DNA of 35,858 nucleotides from an uncultured SAR324 cluster bacterium (GTDB lineage Bacteria; SAR324; NAC60-12). A program made the position numbers and the translations under genes. Each line of letters opens with the position of its first letter. Position 1 is the first letter of the stretch. Positions 25,240 through 33,666 of this stretch are shown here, one piece after another. Under the pieces are notes generated by a model. That model was not told the origin of the DNA, did no database searches, and saw nothing but the letters and a program-made list of their open reading frames with translations. Where the stretch lies: positions 1 to 35,858 of the forward strand of contig CACGSI010000009.1 of the NCBI GenBank assembly GCA_902575715.1, in the 5' to 3' direction.

Positions 25240-26280
25240 CTAAGATTCTAATTCAATTGTAGCTAACAAGTCAATTTCATCGAGTACCTTACCAGTTCCT
25301 GTTGCCACGCTGGTAAGGGGGTCATCAGCATGGAAAATAGGCAAACCGACTTCCGCACGAAGTAAATCATCTATACCGGAAAGTAAGGATCCCCCCCCAG
25401 CCAAAACTATTCCGCGATCAACAATATCCGCTGCTAATTCAGGCGGTGTAGACTCTAAAGCATTTCTAATAGTCTTTACTATTTGAGAACAAACATCACT
25501 AAGAGCTTCAAGAATCTCTTCTTCTCCCAGAACCAGTGTTTTTGGTATCCCAGTGACCAAATCTCTTCCTCTAACTTCATATGATTTAGGTTCTTCTTTT
25601 ATAAATGCAGTTCCTATATTAATCTTAATATCTTCAGCGGTCCTTTCTCCAATAAGCAAATTATATTTTTGTTTTATGAACTCAGAGATACTTTCATCCA
25701 TTTTATCACCTCCAACTCTAGCTGAGTCACTGTAAACAATTCCTGCTAAAGAAATCACTGCAACTTCGGTAGTACCTCCACCGATATCAACAATCATGCT
25801 TCCACTTGCTTCGGTAACTGGTAATCCGGCTCCAAGTGCCGCCGCCATTGGCTCTTCAATTAAAAATACTTCTCTCGCACCAGCTGATTCAGCAGCTTCT
25901 TTTACAGCTCGACGTTCTACTTGAGTAATTCCTGAAGGAACTGCAACTATAATTCTAGGTTTAAAACGAAAAAAAGATAATTTACTTTGTGTTTGACGAA
26001 TAAAATATCTTAACATTTCTTGAGTTATATCAAAATCTGATATAACTCCATCTTTCATAGGCCGGATCGCTGTTATTGAACCGGGAGTTCGCCCCAACAT
26101 TTGCTTGGCCTCCTCGCCAACTGCCAAGACTTGAATTCTTCCACGATTATCTTTTTGGACAGCAACAACAGATGGCTCACGAATTAATATACCCCTTTGT
26201 TTTGTGTAAACCAAAGTATTCGCAGTTCCAAGATCAATTGCTAAATCTTGTGAAAAAATAGTAGCAAGTTTATTCATCAT
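25240..26280 (-). CDS. mreB: Rod shape-determining protein MreB
   Basis: 346 residues, full length. Bacterial actin that organises lateral wall synthesis on the inner membrane. Phosphate and nucleotide motifs: DLGTANTLVYTKQRGI near the N terminus, VAVPSGITQVERRAVKEAAE, EEPMAAALGAGLPV, VDIGGGTTEVAVISL, and the C-terminal GGGSLLSGIDDLL. ATG at 26280 with a second ATG directly after; GGAAA precedes. mreC/mreD are not upstream or downstream in this window (downstream is the convergent glutathione synthetase gene), so mreB is detached from the usual mreBCD cluster unless MreC/D lie elsewhere. Confidence 0.97.
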   Translation of the reverse strand: MMNKLATIFSQDLAIDLGTANTLVYTKQRGILIREPSVVAVQKDNRGRIQVLAVGEEAKQMLGRTPGSITAIRPMKDGVISDFDITQEMLRYFIRQTQSKLSFFRFKPRIIVAVPSGITQVERRAVKEAAESAGAREVFLIEEPMAAALGAGLPVTEASGSMIVDIGGGTTEVAVISLAGIVYSDSARVGGDKMDESISEFIKQKYNLLIGERTAEDIKINIGTAFIKEEPKSYEVRGRDLVTGIPKTLVLGEEEILEALSDVCSQIVKTIRNALESTPPELAADIVDRGIVLAGGGSLLSGIDDLLRAEVGLPIFHADDPLTSVATGTGKVLDEIDLLATIELES

Positions 26281-26696
26281 TTTCGGTTTCCAATATTATT
26301 TATTTTTGTTTGGTCAGAACAATTCAAAAATTTAATTCTAGTATTTTAGAAGAGCAAAAACCATATTTATCTAATTACATTAAATTAATAATAATCCAAA
26401 TCTTCTTGGTTTTGCTTGTCTTGGTAGGGTTATACAGAAGTAATGCCAAAATTAAATTCTAAGTCGTTTATTTGGGTTAATTTTTGTTTTTTTAATACTT
26501 TTACTTCCTATTTTAATAAATAAACATATTTCCACCATTGTAAATATCAATAACAGATTCCTTTTTTATAACTACATCTTTAAAATTGTAAAGAAACAAT
26601 AACCCTCATATTTGTTTCTATTTTTCTGTTTTTGTATTTAAAGCAAAAAATAACAAATTTATAAAAAAATTTAAAGTTTTTCATTTTTTTAATTAT
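26281..26696. other. Gene-free stretch between mreB and fdhA
   Basis: No supported gene or RNA. It must contain the mreB promoter and the 3' end of the fdh transcript (both minus strand), but no clear promoter or terminator hairpin was found. Confidence 0.5.
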
Positions 26697-29465
26697 CTAA
26701 CCAATTCTTTGCTCAGGAATACCACCTGGATATATTTTTACAGCACAAAATTTAACTTCTGGTATTTTCCCGTATGGATCAAGAGCTGAAGTAGTTATAA
26801 TATTTGCCGCCGCTTCATTAAATGCAAATGCCATTATTACATTACCTTCTTGAACTCCTTGATCCTGTCTTGCAAATGCTGTGATTTTTCCACGACGAGA
26901 TTCTATTGTCATAGCTTCTCCCTCTAAAACACCCAGCTTAAGTAAGTCATGTGGGTTAACATTTATCATGGGTAAGGGTTCAATTTCATTCAAAACTCTA
27001 GCTCGACGAGTCATACTTCCAGTATGCCAATGCTCTAATTGTCGAGCTGTAATAAAAACAAAAGGATATTCTTCATCAGGCATCTCGTCAGCATGAGTAA
27101 ATTTTGCTGGTACAAATCTTCCTTTACTATTTTTTGTAGGATAACCCTCTTTGAAAACAATTGGTTCTCCAGGATCTTCTTCTTTTAGACATGGATAGGT
27201 TACAGAATGTTCTTTCTCCAAACGTTCCCATGTAATTCCAGCCATACTAGGTGTTACTTGTCGAACCTCAGAAAAAATTTCCTTTGGGCTTTTATAATTC
27301 CATCTCAATCCTATACGTTTGGCTATTTCCTGAATAATCCACCAATCTTGACGAGCATCTCCGGGAGGATTAATCGCCTGTCTGCCTAATTGAACTTGTC
27401 GATTGGTATTCGTAAAAGTTCCAATTTTTTCAGGGAAAGCTGATGCGGGCAAAATAACGTCTGCAAATCCTGCAGTTTCTGTCAAGAAAATATCTTGGAC
27501 AATTAAATGATCTAATGAGGCCAGAGCATCCCTGGCATGATTTAAATTTGGATCTGACATTGCTGGATTTTCGCCTTGTATATATAATCCTTTAATTTCC
27601 CCTGCATGTACAGCATCCATTATTTCCACAACAGTTAATCCAGTTTTTGGATTGAGTTTTGTATCCCAAAAATCTTCAAACCATTTTTTAGACTCTGGTT
27701 CTACAACTGATCTATAATCTGGAAAGAACATAGGAATCAATCCCATATCTGATGTACCTTGCACATTATTTTGTCCTCGTAAAGGATGAAGACCAGTACC
27801 GGGCCTTCCTATTTGCCCAGTCATCAATGATAATGCAATTAGGCATCTTGAATTATCTGTACCATGAATATGCTGAGATATACCCATACCCCAAAGAATT
27901 ATGGAAGATTCAGCTTTAGCATAAACCATAGCTACTTCCCTTAAAATATGAGCTGAAATACCACAAATTGGAGAAACTTTTTCTGGACTATACTCAACAA
28001 TGCTATCTTTTAATTTTTCAAAATCTGTAGTGTTCTCTCTAATATAATCTGCATCACATAGTCCCTCTTCGATGATTGTATATATAAGAGAATTGAGAAG
28101 TAAAACATCTGTATCGGCTCGAAACTGTAGACTATAGGTAGCATGACGAGCAAGTTCAGTACGGTATGGGTCAAGCAAAATTAGTTTTTTACCCGCTTTT
28201 ACAGCATTTTTCATAAAAGTTGCTGCAACGGGATGATTACTAACTGGATTTGCACCAATTAAGAAAATGACTTCTGCATCTGCAACATCCGTAAATGGAT
28301 TAGATACCGCTCCAGAACCTATACCTTCTAGCAATGCACTTACTGAAGAGGCATGACAAAGACGAGTACAGTGATCAATATTATTAGATCCAAATCCTGT
28401 TCGAACTAGTTTTTGCATCAAATAAGCTTCTTCATTGCTTCCTTTTGCACATCCAAATGCTGCGAGGGAGTCCGTACCATTGTGATTGTATATAGGATTT
28501 TCATTTCTAATTTTTATTAAACCATTTGCAGCAAATTCGAGTGCCTCTTCCCAACTTGCTTTCCTAAAAACTTTTTTCCAATTTTTAGGTTGAAGTAATT
28601 CAACAGTTTTTGGGATATCCTTTCTTCGAATTAAAGGAGTCTTCAAGCGATCCTCATGATGTACATAATCAAATCCGAATCGACCCTTAACACACAATCT
28701 TTCATTATTTGCAGGGCCTTTACGACCCTCAACCTGTAAAATAGTATCCTCCTTTACATGATAAGTAAGTAAACATCCAACACCGCAATATGGACATACA
28801 GACTCTACTTTCTTGTCAGCTTTAATTAATCCAACATCATTCGCTGGCATAAGTGCTCCAGTGGGACAAGCTTGTACACATTCACCACAAGCTACACAAG
28901 AACTTGTTCCCATTGAATCACCAAAATCAAACACTATCTCAGAATGAGATCCTCTAAAGGCCATGCCTATTACATCATTGACTTGTTCTTCTCGACATGC
29001 TCTCACACAACGAGTACATTGAATACAAGCATCTAATTTAACAGACATTGCAGGATGAGTAAGATCAGGGAGAGGTTGAACACGTCCATCAAATCTAGGT
29101 CTGCTAACTTTCATCTTCTCTACCCAATCATCAAGTTCTGAATCATTTTTATAAGGAGATTCCCCTGCATCAGGCATGTCAGAAAGTAACAATTCTAAAA
29201 CCATTTTCTGTGAATGGACCGCACGCTTGCTTCTGCTATTTACTTTCATACCAGATTCAGGATATCGACAACAAGAAGCCGCAAGCGCACGTTCTCCCTC
29301 AATTTCAACTACACAAGACCGACAATTACCATCTGATCTATATCCTTTTTTGAAGCAGAGACGGGGAATATCTTTAATACCAATACGATCTGCTACTTCC
29401 AAAATTGTTTCTCCTCTAAAGCATTCAATTGTATGACCATTTAGTTCAAATGAAATTTTATCCAT
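26697..29465 (-). CDS. fdhA: NAD-type formate dehydrogenase, molybdenum (alpha) subunit
   Basis: 922 residues. Oxidises formate to CO2 at a molybdopterin site and passes electrons through iron-sulfur clusters to FdhB. N-terminal 2Fe-2S domain with Cys37, Cys48, Cys51, Cys65. Two 4Fe-4S clusters: Cys147/150/153/157 and Cys190/193/196/200. The molybdopterin-domain 4Fe-4S cluster is CPYCGVGC (224-231) with Cys258. The active-site segment NNIDHCTRLCHASSV places the metal-binding Cys370 next to His371, the position of selenocysteine-His in E. coli FdhF, so this is a cysteine enzyme. The C-terminal MopB dinucleotide-binding domain starts near ITARQLEHWHTGSMTRR. ATG immediately follows the fdhB stop, with no gap. 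fdhD and small fdsD-like genes are not adjacent. Confidence 0.93.
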   Translation of the reverse strand: MDKISFELNGHTIECFRGETILEVADRIGIKDIPRLCFKKGYRSDGNCRSCVVEIEGERALAASCCRYPESGMKVNSRSKRAVHSQKMVLELLLSDMPDAGESPYKNDSELDDWVEKMKVSRPRFDGRVQPLPDLTHPAMSVKLDACIQCTRCVRACREEQVNDVIGMAFRGSHSEIVFDFGDSMGTSSCVACGECVQACPTGALMPANDVGLIKADKKVESVCPYCGVGCLLTYHVKEDTILQVEGRKGPANNERLCVKGRFGFDYVHHEDRLKTPLIRRKDIPKTVELLQPKNWKKVFRKASWEEALEFAANGLIKIRNENPIYNHNGTDSLAAFGCAKGSNEEAYLMQKLVRTGFGSNNIDHCTRLCHASSVSALLEGIGSGAVSNPFTDVADAEVIFLIGANPVSNHPVAATFMKNAVKAGKKLILLDPYRTELARHATYSLQFRADTDVLLLNSLIYTIIEEGLCDADYIRENTTDFEKLKDSIVEYSPEKVSPICGISAHILREVAMVYAKAESSIILWGMGISQHIHGTDNSRCLIALSLMTGQIGRPGTGLHPLRGQNNVQGTSDMGLIPMFFPDYRSVVEPESKKWFEDFWDTKLNPKTGLTVVEIMDAVHAGEIKGLYIQGENPAMSDPNLNHARDALASLDHLIVQDIFLTETAGFADVILPASAFPEKIGTFTNTNRQVQLGRQAINPPGDARQDWWIIQEIAKRIGLRWNYKSPKEIFSEVRQVTPSMAGITWERLEKEHSVTYPCLKEEDPGEPIVFKEGYPTKNSKGRFVPAKFTHADEMPDEEYPFVFITARQLEHWHTGSMTRRARVLNEIEPLPMINVNPHDLLKLGVLEGEAMTIESRRGKITAFARQDQGVQEGNVIMAFAFNEAAANIITTSALDPYGKIPEVKFCAVKIYPGGIPEQRIG

Positions 29466-31157
29466 TTACTTAACCTCGTGTGGAAAAAATTTAATGATAC
29501 TGCGAAGGGGATTTGGAGCTGCTTGACCCAACCCACAGATCGAAGCATCTTCCATAGTACATGCCAAATCCTCTAGTAAATTATGATCCCATTTATCTTT
29601 TTGCATTAGAGGAATAGCTTTCGATGTCCCCGAACGACAAGGAGTACACTGACCACAAGATTCATGTTCAAAAAAACGCATTGCATTAAGTGCTAAATTT
29701 TTTGCTGAATCATGATTAGAAAATACTATTACTGCGGCTGACCCTATAAAGCATCCAAATTCTTGCAGAGTGTCAAAATCAAGAGGGACGTTTCCTAATG
29801 ATGCTGGTAATATGCCTCCAGATGCACCTCCTGGGAAAAACCCATAAAATTCGTGCCCTAACATCATTCCGTCACAATATTCTCTAATTAACTCATTGAT
29901 TGATATTCCAGCCGGTGCTATATATACACCAGGTTTTTTTACTCTACCACTTACAGAAAAAGAACGGAGTCCTTTTCTCCCCCTCCGCCCATTACTAGAA
30001 AATAATTCTGAGCCTTTTTCAACTATATCTCTAACCCAGTGAAGTGTTTCCATATTATGCTCAAGAGTAGGCCTACCAAACAAACCTACCTTAGCTACAT
30101 ATGGAGGACGCAAACGTGGTATACCCCTTTTCCCTTCAATAGATTCAATCATTGCTGATTCTTCTCCACAAATATACGCACCTGCGCCTCGGCGGAGATG
30201 TATCTTACATAACTTATTTTTAAAATGATCCTCCAGTCTTTTAATTTCTCTTTTTAATATTTCATACCCAGCTGCATATTCGTCTCTAATATAAATATAA
30301 ATTTCATCAATTTCGACTGCCCATGCTGCAATAAGACTCCCCTCCAAAAAACGATGAGGGTCAGTTTCGAGAAAATGCCTATCTTTGAATGTACCAGGTT
30401 CTCCTTCATCTATGTTAACTGCTAAAAACCGTGGTGCTGAAAAATTTTTCACAATCTCCCATTTGTTTCCTGCAGGGAATCCTGCTCCCCCAAGCCCTCT
30501 TAGTCCAGAATTTTTTAGTTCATTAATTACTTCTTCTGCAGTTTTTTTGCACAAAATGCATTCTTGAAAAAGATTGTATCCTCCGGATAGCCTATATTTT
30601 TCAAAATCAATATATTTTGGAATTTCAGGCAATATAGATTTTTGTTGAATTTTCTTTCTTATCAGTTCGTAAGAGGCACAATCTACAGGATTTTTCCCAA
30701 CTACAGCAGCAGGAGCATGCTGACAGCGACCAATGCAAGGTACAGATTGTATCCTCACATTTTCTCCTGAACCTGGTATAGCAATTGAAGACTTTTTGAG
30801 GGATTCTAAAAGATTTTTTGATCCTGACATTTCACAAGATATTGAATTACAAACTCGTATTGTAAGGGATGGAGGTTTTGAATTACCCAGGGCTGTATTT
30901 ACTGATTCTTTTATAACATCAAAATGATGATAAAAAGTTGCAACTTCATATACTTCAGCAGGGGCCATTTTCATTTCAAAAGCCAGTGCGAAAAGATGTT
31001 TTTCAGAAAGGGAATGATATTTATCTTGAATCAAATGTAAACTTTCAATCAGCAAATCTCTTCTACGAGGAATTTCTCCAAGCAAATCTCTAACTTCCTT
31101 CAGTGCTTCAAAATCTATAGTTCTACCTTTTTTTTTAAAAATTTTTTTACTTTTCAT
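29466..31157 (-). CDS. fdhB: NAD-type formate dehydrogenase, NuoE-NuoF fusion (beta/gamma) subunit
   Basis: 563 residues, a fusion of the NuoE-like (FdsG) and NuoF-like (FdsB) parts. The N-terminal thioredoxin-like 2Fe-2S domain has Cys103, Cys108, Cys141, Cys145. The NuoF part has the FMN site GLRGLGGAGFPAGNKW (218-233), NIDEGEPGTFKDR for NAD/FMN, GAGAYICGEESAMIESIEG, and the C-terminal 4Fe-4S ligands Cys501, Cys504, Cys507 and Cys541 (ESCGQCTPCRSGT...ICGLGQ). It transfers electrons from FdhA to NAD+. The gene begins 9 bp after the lysA stop and abuts fdhA, so the three genes are one transcription unit. Confidence 0.93.
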   Translation of the reverse strand: MKSKKIFKKKGRTIDFEALKEVRDLLGEIPRRRDLLIESLHLIQDKYHSLSEKHLFALAFEMKMAPAEVYEVATFYHHFDVIKESVNTALGNSKPPSLTIRVCNSISCEMSGSKNLLESLKKSSIAIPGSGENVRIQSVPCIGRCQHAPAAVVGKNPVDCASYELIRKKIQQKSILPEIPKYIDFEKYRLSGGYNLFQECILCKKTAEEVINELKNSGLRGLGGAGFPAGNKWEIVKNFSAPRFLAVNIDEGEPGTFKDRHFLETDPHRFLEGSLIAAWAVEIDEIYIYIRDEYAAGYEILKREIKRLEDHFKNKLCKIHLRRGAGAYICGEESAMIESIEGKRGIPRLRPPYVAKVGLFGRPTLEHNMETLHWVRDIVEKGSELFSSNGRRGRKGLRSFSVSGRVKKPGVYIAPAGISINELIREYCDGMMLGHEFYGFFPGGASGGILPASLGNVPLDFDTLQEFGCFIGSAAVIVFSNHDSAKNLALNAMRFFEHESCGQCTPCRSGTSKAIPLMQKDKWDHNLLEDLACTMEDASICGLGQAAPNPLRSIIKFFPHEVK

Positions 31158-31166
31158 AGAAAAATT

Positions 31167-32414
31167 TCATTGAATTATGTCTAAACAACTCTTAGTAATA
31201 TCTTCAAAAGACTCTTCTCTTCGAATAAGCCTACTTTGCCCTCCATTAACTAAAACTTCCGCTGGACGAGGTCTAAGATTATATTGAGAACTCATTGAGT
31301 AACCATATGCGCCAGCATCAAGGAACGCTATACGCTGACCTATCTCAGGTGATGAAACATATCTTTCTATTTTATCTCCAGACCTGCTTAAAATGTCTCC
31401 ACTTTCGCAAATATTCCCAACAAGCACAACTTCTTTCTTTTCAGAGTTACAGTTACTTGCATTAATAATTTCATGGTGAGAACCATACATTGCAGGGCGT
31501 ATCAAATGATTAAATCCAGTATCAACTCCTACAAACCTATATTTTGGAGTTTCAGTGATATTTGTAATTGTAGCTAATAAAAAACCGGATGGACCAACTA
31601 TTAATCTTCCTGGTTCGATTTTCATTAGTAATGGACGTCCATAGTTTAATTTAAATTCTTTAAATCTGTTTGTCATTTTTTTTGCTAATTCTTTCATATT
31701 AAGAGGTAATTGTTCTACTCTATATGGAATTCCAAAACCTCCTCCAAAATCTATAAACTCCAAGTCTGGAAAGTCTTTGGCTATATTTAAAATCATTTCC
31801 ATAGCCTCTAGCATTGGCTCCGGTGAAAATATCCCAGTTCCAATATGAGAATGAATTCCGTTAATCTTAAGTTTAAATTTTCTAGCTAACTCTAAAGAGT
31901 TTTTTACTTTATCAAAATAAATTCCAAATTTTGAATCAGGTCCACCGGTTATACAATGTGAGTGATGACCTGCACCAATTCCGGGATTAATTCTTATTGA
32001 AACAGATGTATTTGGATATCTTTTTCCATATTCTTCGAACAAATAAAGTGAACCCAAATTAACAGAAACTTTTTTTTCAATACATAATTCAATTTCTTCC
32101 AAAGAATTATTGTTACCAGTGAAAATTATTTGATTTGGGTCAAAACCAGATTCAATTGCTAACCGAACCTCAAATTCTGAAACAGCATCAATAAAACCTC
32201 CTTCATCAAAAATGATTTTAAGAAGAGAAGGATTTGAATTAGCTTTCATCGAATAGTGAATTTGCACCCATTCTCTGGGGAATCCTGCCAACAATTCCCT
32301 TATCTGTGATCTTATTACGGACTCCTCATACACATAAAGTGGAGACCCATACTCACTCATTATTTCCTCTGCAGGAATACCTCCTAAAATTAGTTTATTA
32401 TCTGATATTTTCAT
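31167..32414 (-). CDS. lysA: Diaminopimelate decarboxylase
   Basis: 415 residues from the ATG at 32414 (the frame is open to a TTG at 32435, which is less likely as start). PLP enzyme making L-lysine from meso-diaminopimelate. The PLP lysine lies in HYSMKANSNPSLL (Lys57 from this start). HSHCITGGPDSKFGI, IDFGGGFGIPY (phosphate-binding Gly-rich loop), KIEPGRLIVGPSG and CESGDILSRSG (the CESGD active-site motif of DapDC) are intact, as is GAYGYSMSSQYNLRPRPAEV. It heads the operon lysA-fdhB-fdhA, an unusual partner for formate dehydrogenase. A palindromic operator candidate is 69 bp upstream of the start. Confidence 0.93.
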   Translation of the reverse strand: MKISDNKLILGGIPAEEIMSEYGSPLYVYEESVIRSQIRELLAGFPREWVQIHYSMKANSNPSLLKIIFDEGGFIDAVSEFEVRLAIESGFDPNQIIFTGNNNSLEEIELCIEKKVSVNLGSLYLFEEYGKRYPNTSVSIRINPGIGAGHHSHCITGGPDSKFGIYFDKVKNSLELARKFKLKINGIHSHIGTGIFSPEPMLEAMEMILNIAKDFPDLEFIDFGGGFGIPYRVEQLPLNMKELAKKMTNRFKEFKLNYGRPLLMKIEPGRLIVGPSGFLLATITNITETPKYRFVGVDTGFNHLIRPAMYGSHHEIINASNCNSEKKEVVLVGNICESGDILSRSGDKIERYVSSPEIGQRIAFLDAGAYGYSMSSQYNLRPRPAEVLVNGGQSRLIRREESFEDITKSCLDIIQ

Positions 32415-32482
32415 ATTTAAAAAACTGTACAACAATTAATATATATTATTGGTAAGAGTATCATATCAATGGCTGGAAAACT

Positions 32483-32501
32483 GTATACATATCATGTATA
32501 C
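32483..32501. promoter_or_regulatory. Perfect 8+8 bp dyad in the lysA / SPOR-gene intergenic region
   Basis: GTATACAT (32483-32490), ATC, ATGTATAC (32494-32501). The arms are exactly complementary. The site lies between two divergent genes, 69 bp from lysA and 83 bp from the SPOR gene. The GTATAC core resembles operators of GntR-family regulators. Function is inferred. Confidence 0.55.
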
Positions 32502-32583
32502 TATAACATCAAGAGTAAAAATTGCTAATCAAAAGTTCTAAAAAATATACATAATTTTTAAAAATTCAAATAGAGACTATAAA

Positions 32584-33621
32584 TTGAATAATAAACGTTT
32601 TGGTAGACTCATATTTTTGTGGACGATTATCTTTTTCTTAGTTTTTTTTGTTTCTTTTCTTATTTATACTCAAATTTCAATTTATGAAGGTGGATTAGTA
32701 GCCAAGCTTGAAATTGAGGCAAATATAAACAATGAGGAAGATTACGATAATCTGACACAATTTCCAGACGATACATCTGAACCTAATCCAGGCGCACTGG
32801 GGACTGCAAATATTTCAGAAGACACAGAGTTTTCTCACTTAGTCGAAACGGATAATCCTTTTTGGAATGTTTTTCCAATAAGTAGCCCCGGTGTTTCAGC
32901 AAAAAACTGGCATACTATATTAATTCAAAATAGGTCAAAAATAGATTATACAATAACGCCCCTTGCACCTAGGGATTGGCACTTAGTCAGAAAAAACAAT
33001 TCTATTAGAGTACAGTTTCGTTCTGATTTTTATCCAGTAAAGGACATACTAGCTAGAAAGAAAAGAGGTAAATTTTCATTACAACTAATCTCATTGGAAA
33101 AGGATAGATTCCCCTTGGCGATTTCAATTTTGAGTCGTCTAATGAATGATGGATTTTATTCTTATTTACAAAGAACCGAATCAAAATTTGAAGGTGAAAT
33201 ATGGTATCGTGTTAGAGTAGGTTTCTTTAAAAATCTGGAGGATGCACGTTCTACAGGAAAGAAGATTTCCGAAAAATATAAATTAGATAAATATTTGTCT
33301 TCAAAATATTGGCCAGTTCAACCTGGATCTCATGAAGTTTCAAGCCCCATTATTGATCTTAGTCAACCAATAAATAAACCATGGGTAATTCAATTACCTT
33401 TTTACAAAAGTTTAACGGATGCCCTAGAAGATATGGAAGAAATTAATCAGGAATCTGACTTCAGTTATATTTCACAAAAATTAGAATCTGATTCTTCTGG
33501 GAAACTTAATTTTCGAATAAGAATGGGTTTTTTTGAAACAAGAAAAGAGGCTCGCATAAAAATATTCACCCTTAAAAAGAAACTACCAAAGTTCAAAGTT
33601 ATGAAAAGTATTCGATTATAA
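32584..33621 (+). CDS. Membrane-anchored protein with two SPOR domains
   Basis: 345 residues, TTG start (no in-frame ATG before the membrane segment). One N-terminal membrane helix at about 9-29 leaves the rest in the periplasm. A linker and a beta-rich stretch (110-160) precede two SPOR-like repeats: about 163-242 (KFSLQLISLEKDRFPLAI...YRVRVGFFKNLEDARSTGKK) and about 266-345 (PWVIQLPFYKSLTDALEDM...FRIRMGFFETRKEARIKIF). SPOR domains bind denuded septal peptidoglycan in proteins such as FtsN and DamX, so a septal or cell-wall role is likely. It is not a clear FtsN orthologue. Divergent from lysA and convergent with the Sel1-repeat gene. Confidence 0.8.
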   Translation: MNNKRFGRLIFLWTIIFFLVFFVSFLIYTQISIYEGGLVAKLEIEANINNEEDYDNLTQFPDDTSEPNPGALGTANISEDTEFSHLVETDNPFWNVFPISSPGVSAKNWHTILIQNRSKIDYTITPLAPRDWHLVRKNNSIRVQFRSDFYPVKDILARKKRGKFSLQLISLEKDRFPLAISILSRLMNDGFYSYLQRTESKFEGEIWYRVRVGFFKNLEDARSTGKKISEKYKLDKYLSSKYWPVQPGSHEVSSPIIDLSQPINKPWVIQLPFYKSLTDALEDMEEINQESDFSYISQKLESDSSGKLNFRIRMGFFETRKEARIKIFTLKKKLPKFKVMKSIRL

Positions 33622-33666
33622 TATTATTTTCTAAAGATTATTATTTCAACAAATAGTGAGGACAAT

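Noticed and set aside
28340..28380. Possible selenocysteine at the formate dehydrogenase active site
   Set aside because: The codon at the metal position (residue 370) is a normal Cys codon, and no in-frame TGA is present.
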